From the NCBI GenBank assembly GCA_002427745.1, contig DIYF01000152.1, positions 43,194 through 107,193 of the forward strand: 64,000 bases of DNA, written 5' to 3'. Shown here one piece after another: positions 1-8,512 of this stretch (its first letter is position 1; each line of letters opens with the position of its first letter). Source of the stretch: Roseivirga sp. UBA6061 (lineage in GTDB: Bacteria > Bacteroidota > Bacteroidia > Cytophagales > Cyclobacteriaceae). The position numbers and the translations under genes are program-made. The notes under the pieces were generated by a model. That model saw nothing but the letters and a program-made list of their open reading frames with translations, was not told the origin of the DNA and did no database searches.

Positions 1-1094
1 CTTCTTTTGAGAAGGAAAACCCTGATTTTCAATATGATTTCGAGCCCATTCCGGGCAATTACTCTGAAAAGCTACAACTGATGCTGGGTACCAATACCGC
101 CCCGGACGTCTTCTTTCTGAAGGGTATGCTGGCACCATCTTATATGAGTTTCAATATCCTTAATCCCCTGGATGAGCTCATGGCCGGAGAGGCTGATTTT
201 GATCAGGAAGATTTTTTTCCAGAGCTGCTCAGGGCCTTTCAGAAAGACGGAGTTCAGTATGGGTTGCCTAAGGACTGCTCTCCCTATGTGCTCTTTTATA
301 ACAAAAAGCAGTTTCGTGAAGCAGGTGTAGACAGCATGCCCACCACCTGGGCAGAGCTAGAGTCTGCTGCCCGGCAATTGACAAAAGATACAGATGGGGA
401 TGGAAAGACAGATCAGTTCGGACTGGTGATAGAGCCGGTGATGGAAATGATCATGCCTTTCGTCTACCAGAACGGAGGGAACTTTCAAAACCCTGATGGT
501 AGCCTGGGCATTGCGGATGAGCCTTTTATCGAGGCTGTAGAATATTACTATGGATTGTATGAAAAAGGTGTCGCCACCATTCCTACCGATGCCGGTCAGG
601 GATGGAACGGTGACACGTTTGGAAGAGGTAAGGCGGCCATGGCACTTTCCGGAGGCTGGTTACTTCCCTTCCTGAAAGAAAATCATCCTGACCTTGAATA
701 TGGCGTATTGCCCCTGCCTGCCGGTAAGCAAAAAGCCACCATTGCCTTCACTACCGCCCTGGCCATGCCTAAGCGTACGCAGTACGAGGCCGATGGCTGG
801 AAGCTGGTGAGTCACCTGACCGGAAAAGAAGGCATGAAGCAATGGACCAGTCAGGGACTGGCATTTCCATCACGTAAAAGTGTGGCTGTAGAAAACGGCT
901 TCTACGAAGACCCGGTCTTCAGTGTATTTATGGAGTCCATGGAGTTCGCCAGGCCTTTTCAGGTAGAGTACAGCGAGCGTGGTTTTGAAGAGGCGGTAGT
1001 GGCGCTGCAGGCGATTTTCTATACCAATAAAGAACCCCGACAGGCAATGAAAGACATTGCCAAACGCATAGCCAAATACAAACTGACCCGCTAG
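1..1094 (+). CDS. ABC sugar transporter, extracellular solute-binding protein (5' partial)
   Basis: The reading frame is open from base 3, so the gene begins upstream of the window and the signal peptide is missing; 363 residues are visible. The sequence has the family 1 solute-binding pattern of CUT1 sugar importers: a D-rich DTDGDGKTDQFG loop, and a GRGKAAMALSGGW segment typical of the hinge and ligand region. It should bind an oligosaccharide outside the inner membrane, probably as a lipoprotein, and deliver it to the permeases that follow. The next gene starts two bases after the stop, so the two are co-transcribed. Substrate is inferred from the downstream GH65 enzyme (an alpha-glucoside) and is not shown by this protein alone. 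Confidence 0.93.
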   Translation, partial: SFEKENPDFQYDFEPIPGNYSEKLQLMLGTNTAPDVFFLKGMLAPSYMSFNILNPLDELMAGEADFDQEDFFPELLRAFQKDGVQYGLPKDCSPYVLFYNKKQFREAGVDSMPTTWAELESAARQLTKDTDGDGKTDQFGLVIEPVMEMIMPFVYQNGGNFQNPDGSLGIADEPFIEAVEYYYGLYEKGVATIPTDAGQGWNGDTFGRGKAAMALSGGWLLPFLKENHPDLEYGVLPLPAGKQKATIAFTTALAMPKRTQYEADGWKLVSHLTGKEGMKQWTSQGLAFPSRKSVAVENGFYEDPVFSVFMESMEFARPFQVEYSERGFEEAVVALQAIFYTNKEPRQAMKDIAKRIAKYKLTR

Positions 1095-1096
1095 AT

Positions 1097-1981
1097 ATGA
1101 GTGTGTTCAAATCAAAAAGGTGGGAACAGGCCCGCACGGCTTACCTCTTCATAGGTTTTCCGGTGATCCTGTTCAGTATCTTCACCTTCATTCCCATCAT
1201 TTTTGCCTTTGTTATCAGCTTCTTCGACTGGAACCTGCTGATACCGGATAAGGTGTTTATCGGACTGGGCAACTATATAGAGCTCTTCAATGATGAAGTC
1301 TTCCTCATTGCCATTAAAAACACGGCACTCTATACCGTGATTGTGGTTCCGGTACAGACCATACTGAGTCTGTTCCTGGCCTTTATCATGAACCAGAAGC
1401 TACGAGGCAGAACTTTTTTCAGAACGGCCTTTTACATTCCGGCCATTACCTCTTCTGTAGTGACTTCCATTATCTTTTTATGGATCTACTCCAAGCCGGG
1501 CTTACTGAATTATCTGCTCTCTCTGGTAGGTATCGAGGGAACGGACTGGCTCACCAACCCCAATACAGCCCTGTTTTCTATCATGGCTCTTACCATCTGG
1601 TCTACCTCAGGATATTTCATGATTACTTTCCTGGCGGGACTTCAAAATATTCCCAAGTCAGTGTACGAAGCAGCGGCTATTGACGGAGCCAGCACCTGGA
1701 CACAGTTCTGGAAAATTACTGTGCCCATGGTGCGCCCTGTTACCTTTTTCGTGGTCGTGCTGGGCCTGATTGGTTGCTTCCAGGTTTTTGATCAGATCTA
1801 TGTGATGTCAGGCGGAGGGCCGGTCAATGCCACTACCACCATGTCATACTTTGTGTACAACAACAGCTTTAAGTTCTTCAGGCTGGGCTATGGTGCTGCA
1901 GGTGCTATTGTGCTGGCGATCATCATCTTCATCGCTACCTGGTTACAGAAGAAATATTTCCCATCTAATCCTTACCAATAG
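1097..1981 (+). CDS. ABC sugar transporter permease, MalF/UgpA type
   Basis: This is a 294-residue inner-membrane permease with about six hydrophobic segments. The cytoplasmic EAA loop is clear, beginning E191-A192-A193 and continuing AIDGASTWTQFWKI. This loop docks onto the ATPase. The protein lacks the long extra N-terminal part of E. coli MalF, as is normal for UgpA/LacF-like members. It forms the heterodimeric channel with the next gene, five bases downstream. Family assignment is firm; the transported sugar is inferred from the GH65 neighbour. Confidence 0.95.
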   Translation: MSVFKSKRWEQARTAYLFIGFPVILFSIFTFIPIIFAFVISFFDWNLLIPDKVFIGLGNYIELFNDEVFLIAIKNTALYTVIVVPVQTILSLFLAFIMNQKLRGRTFFRTAFYIPAITSSVVTSIIFLWIYSKPGLLNYLLSLVGIEGTDWLTNPNTALFSIMALTIWSTSGYFMITFLAGLQNIPKSVYEAAAIDGASTWTQFWKITVPMVRPVTFFVVVLGLIGCFQVFDQIYVMSGGGPVNATTTMSYFVYNNSFKFFRLGYGAAGAIVLAIIIFIATWLQKKYFPSNPYQ

Positions 1982-1986
1982 CCGCC

Positions 1987-2811
1987 ATGAAACAGATCAA
2001 GCTATCTAAAATATTCTTCTGGCTGCTCTTAGCGGTTATGACGGTGATTTACCTGGGGCCTTTCCTCTTCTCAGTCTCTATCTCATTCAATGCAGAGGGA
2101 GATGTGTTCTCATGGCCCATCAAGCTGCTGCCGGAAAAGTGGACGCTGAACAACTATAAAGAAGCCTGGGAAGGTCTGCCCTTTTCCACCTGGCTGAGAA
2201 ACAGTGCTATTATTACGGCAGTACAGACGATTTGTAATGTGTTTTTCGCCTCGCTGGCGGGCTTTGCCTTTGCCAGATTGGACTTCCCCGGAAAGAACAT
2301 CATCTTCTCCATCTTTATGGCCAGTCTGATGGTGCCGGGTATCATTTTGCTGGTGCCTAAGTTTATCATCCTCAACGAATTTGGCATGATCAATACCTAT
2401 GGTGGTTTGATTGTACCGGGGCTTGTATCAGTAGTGAATATATTCCTGATGAAGCAGTTTTTCGAAACGGTGCCCAAAGACCTGGAGGAGGCTGCTTTGA
2501 TCGATGGCTGTTCTTACTTCCGGATCTATTGGCAGATCTTTCTGCCGGTATCCAAGCCGGCTCTGGCAGCCGTGGCGATCTATACCTTTCAGGGGGCCTG
2601 GAATGAGTTTATGTGGCCCGTGATTGTGAGTACTACCAGCGATATGTTTACCCTGCCGGTAGGTATGTCCTTTCTGAAAAATGAGTTCTCGGTCAACTGG
2701 CCCATACTGATGTCAGGTACCATTATGATCTCATTACCCACCCTGGTGATATTCCTGGTTTTCCAAAGATATTTTGTGGAGGGCGTGGCTTCCTCCGGTT
2801 TAAAAGAATAA
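1987..2811 (+). CDS. ABC sugar transporter permease, MalG/UgpE type
   Basis: This is a 274-residue permease with six predicted membrane segments and an EAA loop starting at E168-A169-A170 (ALIDGCSYFRIYWQI). The N-terminus, with one membrane helix followed by a periplasmic stretch containing SISFNAEGDV, is typical of MalG-type partners. Length is normal for the family. It lies five bases after the MalF-type gene and five before the ATPase, so the four genes form one transcription unit encoding a complete importer. Confidence 0.95.
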   Translation: MKQIKLSKIFFWLLLAVMTVIYLGPFLFSVSISFNAEGDVFSWPIKLLPEKWTLNNYKEAWEGLPFSTWLRNSAIITAVQTICNVFFASLAGFAFARLDFPGKNIIFSIFMASLMVPGIILLVPKFIILNEFGMINTYGGLIVPGLVSVVNIFLMKQFFETVPKDLEEAALIDGCSYFRIYWQIFLPVSKPALAAVAIYTFQGAWNEFMWPVIVSTTSDMFTLPVGMSFLKNEFSVNWPILMSGTIMISLPTLVIFLVFQRYFVEGVASSGLKE

Positions 2812-2816
2812 GTGCA

Positions 2817-3917
2817 ATGGCTAAAGTTGAATTAAAACATATCAAGAAAGTTTACGACAACAAGGTAACCGCGATTGCGGATGCCAATGTAGTCATTGAA
2901 GACAAGGAATTTGCCGTGTTGGTGGGTCCCTCGGGCTGCGGTAAGTCTACCATGCTTCGGATGATTGCCGGTCTAGAAGAGATCAGCGGAGGAGATTTAC
3001 TCATTGATGGAGAGCGGGTAAATGACCTTTCTCCCAAAGACCGGGATATCGCCATGGTGTTTCAGAACTATGCGCTATATCCACATATGACGGTGTTTGA
3101 CAACATGGCCTTTGGCTTGAAACTCCGCAAATTCCCGAAAGATGAAATTAAGAAACGTGTGGAGCATGCTGCTGGAATACTAGGCCTGACAGACTTTCTC
3201 CACCGGAGACCGAAGGCGATGTCTGGCGGACAACGGCAACGGGTTGCAATCGGACGTGCCATCGTCAGACAGCCGAAAGTCTTCCTTTTTGATGAACCCC
3301 TTTCCAATCTTGACGCCAAGCTGCGTGTGCAGATGCGCATGGAGATCAAGCAGCTTCACAAAAAGCTGGATGCTACCATGATCTACGTTACGCATGACCA
3401 GATTGAGGCTATGACCATGGGGAATAAGATTGTGGTCTTGAAAGACGGAGATGTACAGCAGGTAGACAAGCCTATGACTCTGTACAATGACCCCGCCAAC
3501 CATTTTGTGGGCAGCTTTATTGGAAGCCCGGCCATGAACTTTCTGAAGGGAAACATCGAGAAAAGTGACAGGCTTTATTTCAAAAGCGACAGCATCAGTT
3601 TCTCTATCCCTGAGAACATTGAGGAGCAGGTCAGCACTCTGGCAGGAAAGGCCGTTACGCTGGGTTTCAGACCCGAAAGTATATATGATCATGACTATGA
3701 AGACCGTGCTCAGCTGACGGAGAAAAATGCCATTACCATTGATGTGACAGAGCCCGTAGGGGCTGAAACCTTCGTGTACTTTACAGCCGGAGAAACCGAG
3801 TTATGTATGAGAAGCAGCTCAGGCCTGATCTACGAGAATAACCAGGAAATCAACATTGGCTTTGATGTAAGCCGGTTGTATTTCTTCGACCCGGAATCGG
3901 GAAAAAGATTGGTTTAG
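2817..3917 (+). CDS. ABC transporter ATPase, MalK/UgpC/MsmK type
   Basis: This 366-residue ATPase energises the two permeases. Walker A GPSGCGKST lies at residues 37-45, the Q-loop glutamine at 83, the signature at 135-139 as MSGGQ (M replaces the usual L), and Walker B with catalytic Glu at 156-160. After about residue 235 comes the MalK-type C-terminal OB-fold regulatory domain (GFRPESI and the VTEPVGAETFVYF segment), which marks the carbohydrate-uptake subgroup that can be shared among importers. It is the last gene of the transport operon. The 188 bases after it are repetitive, so it is unclear whether the GH65 gene is read from the same transcript. Confidence 0.95.
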   Translation: MAKVELKHIKKVYDNKVTAIADANVVIEDKEFAVLVGPSGCGKSTMLRMIAGLEEISGGDLLIDGERVNDLSPKDRDIAMVFQNYALYPHMTVFDNMAFGLKLRKFPKDEIKKRVEHAAGILGLTDFLHRRPKAMSGGQRQRVAIGRAIVRQPKVFLFDEPLSNLDAKLRVQMRMEIKQLHKKLDATMIYVTHDQIEAMTMGNKIVVLKDGDVQQVDKPMTLYNDPANHFVGSFIGSPAMNFLKGNIEKSDRLYFKSDSISFSIPENIEEQVSTLAGKAVTLGFRPESIYDHDYEDRAQLTEKNAITIDVTEPVGAETFVYFTAGETELCMRSSSGLIYENNQEINIGFDVSRLYFFDPESGKRLV

Positions 3918-3919
3918 AT

Positions 3920-4100
3920 ACCCCTCTGTCCTGCGGACATAGGGGGTAAGTAGGCAAACGTCACCACGAGCGAAGCGCGGTGGTCTTTGAGATAAGAAAC
4001 TAATTCTTCGCAGCATAAAACATAGCCCCTCCGTTGAGAAATGGGGTTTGGGAGGCGATTGAAGAGATTACTTCAGCTGTACCTCCCTCGTAATGACGAT
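3920..4100. repeat. intergenic palindromic repeats between ATPase and GH65 genes
   Basis: The spacer holds a hairpin formed by ACCCCT..TGTCC / GGACA..AGGGGT around 3920-3948, a second one formed by ACCAC / GTGGT around 3961-3984, and a degenerate copy of the dispersed element agattacttc..ctcgtaatgacg at about 4066-4098. Clearer copies of the same element occur at 58199, 58943 and 60137. The first hairpin lacks a good T-run, so it is not a convincing terminator. Confidence 0.5.
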
Positions 4101-4105
4101 AACGA

Positions 4106-6079
4106 ATGAAAAAATCAACATGGCAGGTAACTGCCGACAGAACAAAAGGCCACCTGCATCAGGGTGTGACGGTAGCCAATGGAATGGTAGGTCTGGTATC
4201 TGATGCCGGACCTTTCCAGGTCAAAGATGTGATATTGAATGGTGTGTACGATCAGTATGGGCGAGGCCGTGTGAGCAACATCTTAAAGGCATTCAATCAC
4301 TTTGACTTCAGACTGTTTGCAGATGATCAGATTATCAATGAAGAGACGGTAAGGGACTTTGATCAGACCCTGGATATGAAGCGCGCGGTTCTTACGACAG
4401 AGGTAGACTTCCATGATAAAATCAGTGTGAAGCAGGAACTGATGTCATTACGGCATTTACCTTATTCCGGGCTTGCTAATTTTGAAATCACGGCCAGGGA
4501 AGATGTGAAATTCACCTTTGCCAATAACATAGAAGCTCCGGGACACCTGAGGGATGTAAGGCAGTATTACAGCCAGATCGACCGGCCGCATGTGCTGATA
4601 CCGCTGTTCACTTCTGTGGCAGATAGTCCTTCGGGAAAAGTGAAACTGGCGGCCAGCAACAGCATTATTTTTGAAGAACCCCATGGTGAGGAGCCCGCCC
4701 TGGTTCATGAAGAGTGGGATCAGAATACACACCTGATCAAGTTCACGGTTGATTTGAAAGCCGGACAGGTTTATGGCTTTTCAGTGGTCGGGTCGGTTTG
4801 TACTTCAGTACATTTTTCAGAACCTCAAAATGAAGCAGAAAGACTTTCTCTCTTTTGTAAGCTGGAGGGGCGTGACCGATTGATGGCCAGGCATGAACAG
4901 GAATGGGCCAGACTCTGGGAGAAGGACATTGAGGTTGAAGGAGATGACGATTCCCAGCGAGATATCCGCTTTATGCTCTATCACCTCTACTCTTTTGTAA
5001 GAGAGGGGAATGCGCTCAGTCTGTCCCCGATGGGACTCTCGGGACTGGGGTATAACGGCCATGTCTTTTGGGATACTGAGCTGTGGATGTATCCGGCCTT
5101 GCTGATGATGAATCCGGACCTGGCCCGAAGCCTTCTTGATTATCGGTTTGAAAGGTTGGGAGCCGCAAAGCAAAATGCGTTTTCTCATGGATATAAGGGG
5201 GCGATGTTCCCCTGGGAGAGTGCTGAAGATGGTTTCGAGCAAACTCCGGTCTGGGCACTGACCGGACCCTTTCAGCAGCATATTACAGCCTGTGTGGGCT
5301 GGGCCTTCTGGAAATACTACCAGGTGACACAAGACAAGGCCTGGCTGGAAGAAAAAGGCTGGCCTGTACTGGAGGCAGTCGCCACCTTCTGGGCTGATCG
5401 GGTGGAACGTAAAGGCCCCGGACGTTATGAGATAAACAACGTGATAGGAGCAAATGAATTCGAAGAAAATATCGACAATAATGCCTTTACAAATGGCATT
5501 GTGAAGCTGGTGCTTGAGTATGCTGCTCAGGCGGCAGAACAGCTCGAAAAAGTAGCTGACCCGGACTGGAGGCATGTGGCAGAAAACATCCCGGTTCTTG
5601 AATTTGAAGATGGTACTACTAAAGAGAATGAGACCTACTCTGGGGCTGAGATCAAACAGGCCGATGCCAACCTGCTGACCTATCCGCTGGGGCTTTACGG
5701 AGACCCCGTTAAAATGCGCAAGGACCTTGATTATTATGAACCGCGTATGTCTCCCGATGGACCGGCTATGGGCGTATGTACGCTGGCTACGATTCACGCC
5801 CTCCTGGGAGACCGGGAAGAGGCTTTCAGACTCTTTCAGAAATCCTATATCCCCAATCGAATTGGTCCCTTTGGCGTAATGGCCGAGTGTGCCGATGGTA
5901 AAGGCGTGGCCCCCTTCTTTATTACAGGGGCCGGTGGTATGCTGCAGACCGTGCTGGCGGGTTTTGCAGGACTGAAAATCACAGATGAAGGTTTACTGGA
6001 AAATGCGCAAGCCTTGCCATCACACTGGAAGTCGCTGAAGGTAAAAGGGGGTATAACAAGTCAACTACTTTTGGAATGA
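4106..6079 (+). CDS. glycoside hydrolase family 65 protein (kojibiose-type glucosidase/phosphorylase superfamily)
   Basis: This is a 657-residue clan GH-L enzyme without a signal peptide, so it acts in the cytoplasm on sugar brought in by the preceding importer. The (alpha/alpha)6 barrel carries GHVFWDTELWMYPAL and the catalytic-acid region GANEFEENIDNNAFTN, with the probable acid at Glu451 (usually GPDEY). The later stretches EIKQADANLLTYPL and GPFGVMAECADG resemble hydrolytic members such as glucosylgalactosylhydroxylysine glucosidase more than the phosphorylases. An alpha-1,2-linked or related glucoside is therefore the best guess for substrate. The last nine residues after KVKG differ from a second, displaced copy of the tail at 6958-7050, which indicates a rearranged 3' end. 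Hydrolase versus phosphorylase cannot be settled by eye. Confidence 0.85.
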   Translation: MKKSTWQVTADRTKGHLHQGVTVANGMVGLVSDAGPFQVKDVILNGVYDQYGRGRVSNILKAFNHFDFRLFADDQIINEETVRDFDQTLDMKRAVLTTEVDFHDKISVKQELMSLRHLPYSGLANFEITAREDVKFTFANNIEAPGHLRDVRQYYSQIDRPHVLIPLFTSVADSPSGKVKLAASNSIIFEEPHGEEPALVHEEWDQNTHLIKFTVDLKAGQVYGFSVVGSVCTSVHFSEPQNEAERLSLFCKLEGRDRLMARHEQEWARLWEKDIEVEGDDDSQRDIRFMLYHLYSFVREGNALSLSPMGLSGLGYNGHVFWDTELWMYPALLMMNPDLARSLLDYRFERLGAAKQNAFSHGYKGAMFPWESAEDGFEQTPVWALTGPFQQHITACVGWAFWKYYQVTQDKAWLEEKGWPVLEAVATFWADRVERKGPGRYEINNVIGANEFEENIDNNAFTNGIVKLVLEYAAQAAEQLEKVADPDWRHVAENIPVLEFEDGTTKENETYSGAEIKQADANLLTYPLGLYGDPVKMRKDLDYYEPRMSPDGPAMGVCTLATIHALLGDREEAFRLFQKSYIPNRIGPFGVMAECADGKGVAPFFITGAGGMLQTVLAGFAGLKITDEGLLENAQALPSHWKSLKVKGGITSQLLLE

Positions 6080-6137
6080 ATGTTGATCTATTTGTTGAAA
6101 TTTTTATTACGATTTAGTTTAAGTATTTAATAGTAAT

Positions 6138-6890
6138 TTACAAGTCTTTATTTTTAGAAGTCAAATTGACGCCAAAGCCAACGCTAAACCATACTTTTTC
6201 ATTGTAAATCCAGTTTTTTCCTGCTTGTCCTGGGGCATAATCTTTTCCAAGAATAAACCCTAGGGTGAAGCCGTCTAACTCTAGGATTATCCCGGTTGAC
6301 CATGTCAGTCCCAAAGTTGTTGAGTTGGCTTCAGGTGTTGTGTTAGAGCTATCAATGGATAATAAAGAAGTCCCCAATGTTAAAATTGGGAATGTTATAT
6401 AGTAGGGATTGGTTTGACTTATCAATATTCTGTAACCTAGGTATTGACCTAAAGAAATATCTGTTGATAAATCCCACGGGGTCTCCTCAATCGAGGGGCG
6501 AATCTTGATTGGGGCTAGCAATGTTCCGCTCACAAGGCTGGAAGTCTTGACTTTGTGAAAGTCCCTAATATCATTAATGTCTACCCAGTAAGTTACATCC
6601 CAGTTGTTTTCATTTACATAAGTATCGGCCTTAGTGGTTTCAGTGTCCTTTGTAATTCGCAAGAACTTTATGAAAACTCTGTTTGTGACGGTCTGGATAT
6701 ATTTGTATTTAAGTCCAGCCTTTGCCGTTCTAGATTTTATTTCACTTCCATCATTGTACTTCACTACTAAATCGGCTAGAGTCTTATAGGTTTCACCGAA
6801 GGACAGACCTGTCTGGGATTGATCTTTATCGTCTTGAGCTAAAACATTAAAGGTCAGAGAAACGAACAGAAAATAAATTAAATACTTCAT
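6138..6890 (-). CDS. hypothetical secreted/outer-membrane protein in AT-rich insertion
   Basis: This 250-residue protein has a signal peptide (about 18 residues ending NVLAQ). The rest alternates short hydrophobic and polar stretches, ends in a YNEKVWFSVGFGVNL strand-like motif, and could form a small outer-membrane beta-barrel. I do not recognise the family. The gene is visibly more AT-rich than its neighbours, runs opposite to the GH65 gene, and lies between the GH65 3' end and a duplicated GH65 tail, so it was probably brought in by insertion or recombination. Genes on both sides have the usual composition of the window. Confidence 0.7.
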   Translation of the reverse strand: MKYLIYFLFVSLTFNVLAQDDKDQSQTGLSFGETYKTLADLVVKYNDGSEIKSRTAKAGLKYKYIQTVTNRVFIKFLRITKDTETTKADTYVNENNWDVTYWVDINDIRDFHKVKTSSLVSGTLLAPIKIRPSIEETPWDLSTDISLGQYLGYRILISQTNPYYITFPILTLGTSLLSIDSSNTTPEANSTTLGLTWSTGIILELDGFTLGFILGKDYAPGQAGKNWIYNEKVWFSVGFGVNLTSKNKDL

Positions 6891-6957
6891 AAAATGAAAA
6901 TAAGAATTAATTTAATTATTATAAATAATTGGTGTATCTATTTTTCTGAAAGAGAGT

Positions 6958-7050
6958 GAATGTTTGCTTGAAAATGCGCAGGCCTTGCCACCACACTGGA
7001 AGTCGCTGAATGTAAAAGGGGTTAAGACGCTGGCTCGGGTTGTTGGCTGA
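6958..7050 (+). pseudogene. displaced 3' fragment of a GH65 gene
   Basis: Thirty codons from GAA at 6958 to TGA at 7048-7050 read ECLLENAQALPPHWKSLNV and continue KGVKTLARVVG. The first 21 residues repeat the GH65 tail at about 5987-6051, with roughly one base in ten changed and most changes silent. The ending KTLARVVG looks like a native C-terminus. The normal terminator follows directly. Either this is the original tail cut off by insertion of the 6138-6890 segment, or the remnant of a lost paralogue; the level of divergence favours a paralogue. Confidence 0.75.
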
Positions 7051-7059
7051 TAAACGTAT

Positions 7060-7090
7060 ACCCGGCTGACGTTATGGTCAGTCGGGTTTT
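7060..7090 (+). terminator. intrinsic terminator of the ancestral GH65 operon
   Basis: ACCCGGCTGAC and GTCAGTCGGGT form an 11-bp stem with one G-T pair around a GTTATG loop, followed by TTTT. It stands ten bases after the displaced GH65 tail, which supports the view that this was the original operon end. The short A-run on the other side is too weak to claim bidirectional action. Confidence 0.75.
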
Positions 7091-7112
7091 ATGCAAATGG
7101 CAGCCTGGAAGA

Positions 7113-7703
7113 TCAGTAATTTTCTATGAACCTTGTCTTCCAGAGATTTATGATGAAATAAATAAACAGTCCAGCGAATACCAACAGTACTCCGGTACCC
7201 CAGATCAGATTATCATATCTCAGTTTTCGCTGAGCCTTGTTATAGTCATCAAGACTTATGAGTTCTGAGTCCCCGCTGCTCAGAAATAAGGTTCGGGGGA
7301 TAGCCCGATAGCTAATGATTTCGTTGAGCATACGATCTTTGAAAGATTCAGCTTCGGCTCTGTTCAGGTATTCTGGAAGAGAACCTACTGTGACTGATTT
7401 TCCCCTGGACACAGTCTCCCGTATTTCAGAGAGCCGGGCAACATCATAAGAAGACCCGGAGATTTTGAAGGGCTTATATCCATTGATTGTATAAAGAATC
7501 AGGGGGTGACTGCGCGTACCGCCTGTTTCGGTCTCTTCAAAATCAGTCATCGGTCCATTGAATAACACCAGGTCGGACGATGAAATATCCGGTGAAAGGT
7601 AGGCTGTGATTATGGGCAGTTCCGCATAAGCGATGACTATAAGAATCACTGACATAATCAGTATGAGCTTACGCTTATCCGGGTGTATCTGGCGCTTTGT
7701 CAA
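7113..7703 (-). CDS. hypothetical membrane protein with two transmembrane helices
   Basis: This 196-residue protein has one membrane helix near the N-terminus (LILIMSVILIVIAYA) and a second near the C-terminus (GVLLVFAGLFIYFIINLW), with about 120 soluble residues between them that should face the periplasm. The frame starts at a TTG at 7703; an ATG at residue 17 (7655) would cut into the first helix, so TTG is preferred. The architecture resembles DUF3592-like membrane proteins but I cannot confirm a family. It lies 17 bases after the thioesterase gene on the same strand and is probably co-transcribed. Confidence 0.65.
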   Translation of the reverse strand: MTKRQIHPDKRKLILIMSVILIVIAYAELPIITAYLSPDISSSDLVLFNGPMTDFEETETGGTRSHPLILYTINGYKPFKISGSSYDVARLSEIRETVSRGKSVTVGSLPEYLNRAEAESFKDRMLNEIISYRAIPRTLFLSSGDSELISLDDYNKAQRKLRYDNLIWGTGVLLVFAGLFIYFIINLWKTRFIENY

Positions 7704-7720
7704 CTTTCTGTAATGGCTTG

Positions 7721-8266
7721 TTATGCCTCAAGCTGCAGCTCTACATTATGCTTTTTCACCAGCTCCAGGTGATCTTCTATCTTAAATTGAGAAGGCTCAA
7801 AATCCTTGCCGCGCATACGGGCCTGTTCCTGTCTTTTGATACTGCGGGCAAAGCGCCTCACCGCTTCTTCTGTATCCAGAATAAGGCCTGGCACCGGAAC
7901 ACTCCTGCCGTCATCATCCTTGGCCACCATGGTAAAATAAGAAGAGTTGCAGTGTTTGACCTCTCCCGTACGAATGTTCTCTGCTTCTACTCTCAGGCCT
8001 ATCACCATAGAAGTACGGCCCGTAAAGTTGACCGAGGCTTTCATCGTTAAGAGTTGCCCTACCTCTACCGGATTCAGAAAGTCTACGCGATTGACAGACG
8101 CAGTAACACAATAGTGTCCTGAGTGCTTGGAGGCGCAGGCAAAGGCAATCTGGTCCATAAGTCCCAGTATATAACCCCCGTGAATCTTTCCACCGAAATT
8201 AGAATGGGAGGGGAGCATAAGCTCGGTAATGACTACCTGTGAATCTTCTATTTTTTTGTATTCCAT
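7721..8266 (-). CDS. acyl-CoA thioesterase, hotdog fold (YciA/BFIT-like)
   Basis: This is a 181-residue hotdog-fold thioesterase that hydrolyses acyl-CoA in the cytoplasm. The family pattern is clear: HSNFGGKIHGGYILGLMDQ near residues 20-38 contains the catalytic helix and its Asp, and VNRVDFLNPVEVGQ is the substrate-pocket strand. A longer frame from a TTG at 8284 exists, but the ATG at 8266 gives a typical N-terminus. The C-terminal 50 residues are charged and helical, as in several Bacteroidota members. Chain-length preference cannot be read from the sequence. Confidence 0.9.
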   Translation of the reverse strand: MEYKKIEDSQVVITELMLPSHSNFGGKIHGGYILGLMDQIAFACASKHSGHYCVTASVNRVDFLNPVEVGQLLTMKASVNFTGRTSMVIGLRVEAENIRTGEVKHCNSSYFTMVAKDDDGRSVPVPGLILDTEEAVRRFARSIKRQEQARMRGKDFEPSQFKIEDHLELVKKHNVELQLEA

Positions 8267-8512
8267 GTTTGTGTTTTTACCCAATACGATGCAAGTAAGG
8301 AAAAGGGAGGCGGGCTCCGGTCATTTTCTCAAAAAATCATAAATGTCAAAAGTGTTTTCATGAGAAGAATCAACAGCTTATGTGTTTTTATATGTCGTTT
8401 CACAACATATTCTGGTTACTCACTACAAGTAGTGATTTTATAGCTCCGTTAATCAATGGTTCATCTTGGATTACCACTATATTCTGATATCCATAACCAA
8501 AAACATTAAGAT

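Noticed and set aside
4817..5797. 326-codon minus-strand open frame inside the GH65 gene
   Set aside because: Antisense shadow of a conserved enzyme; no start context, no domain.
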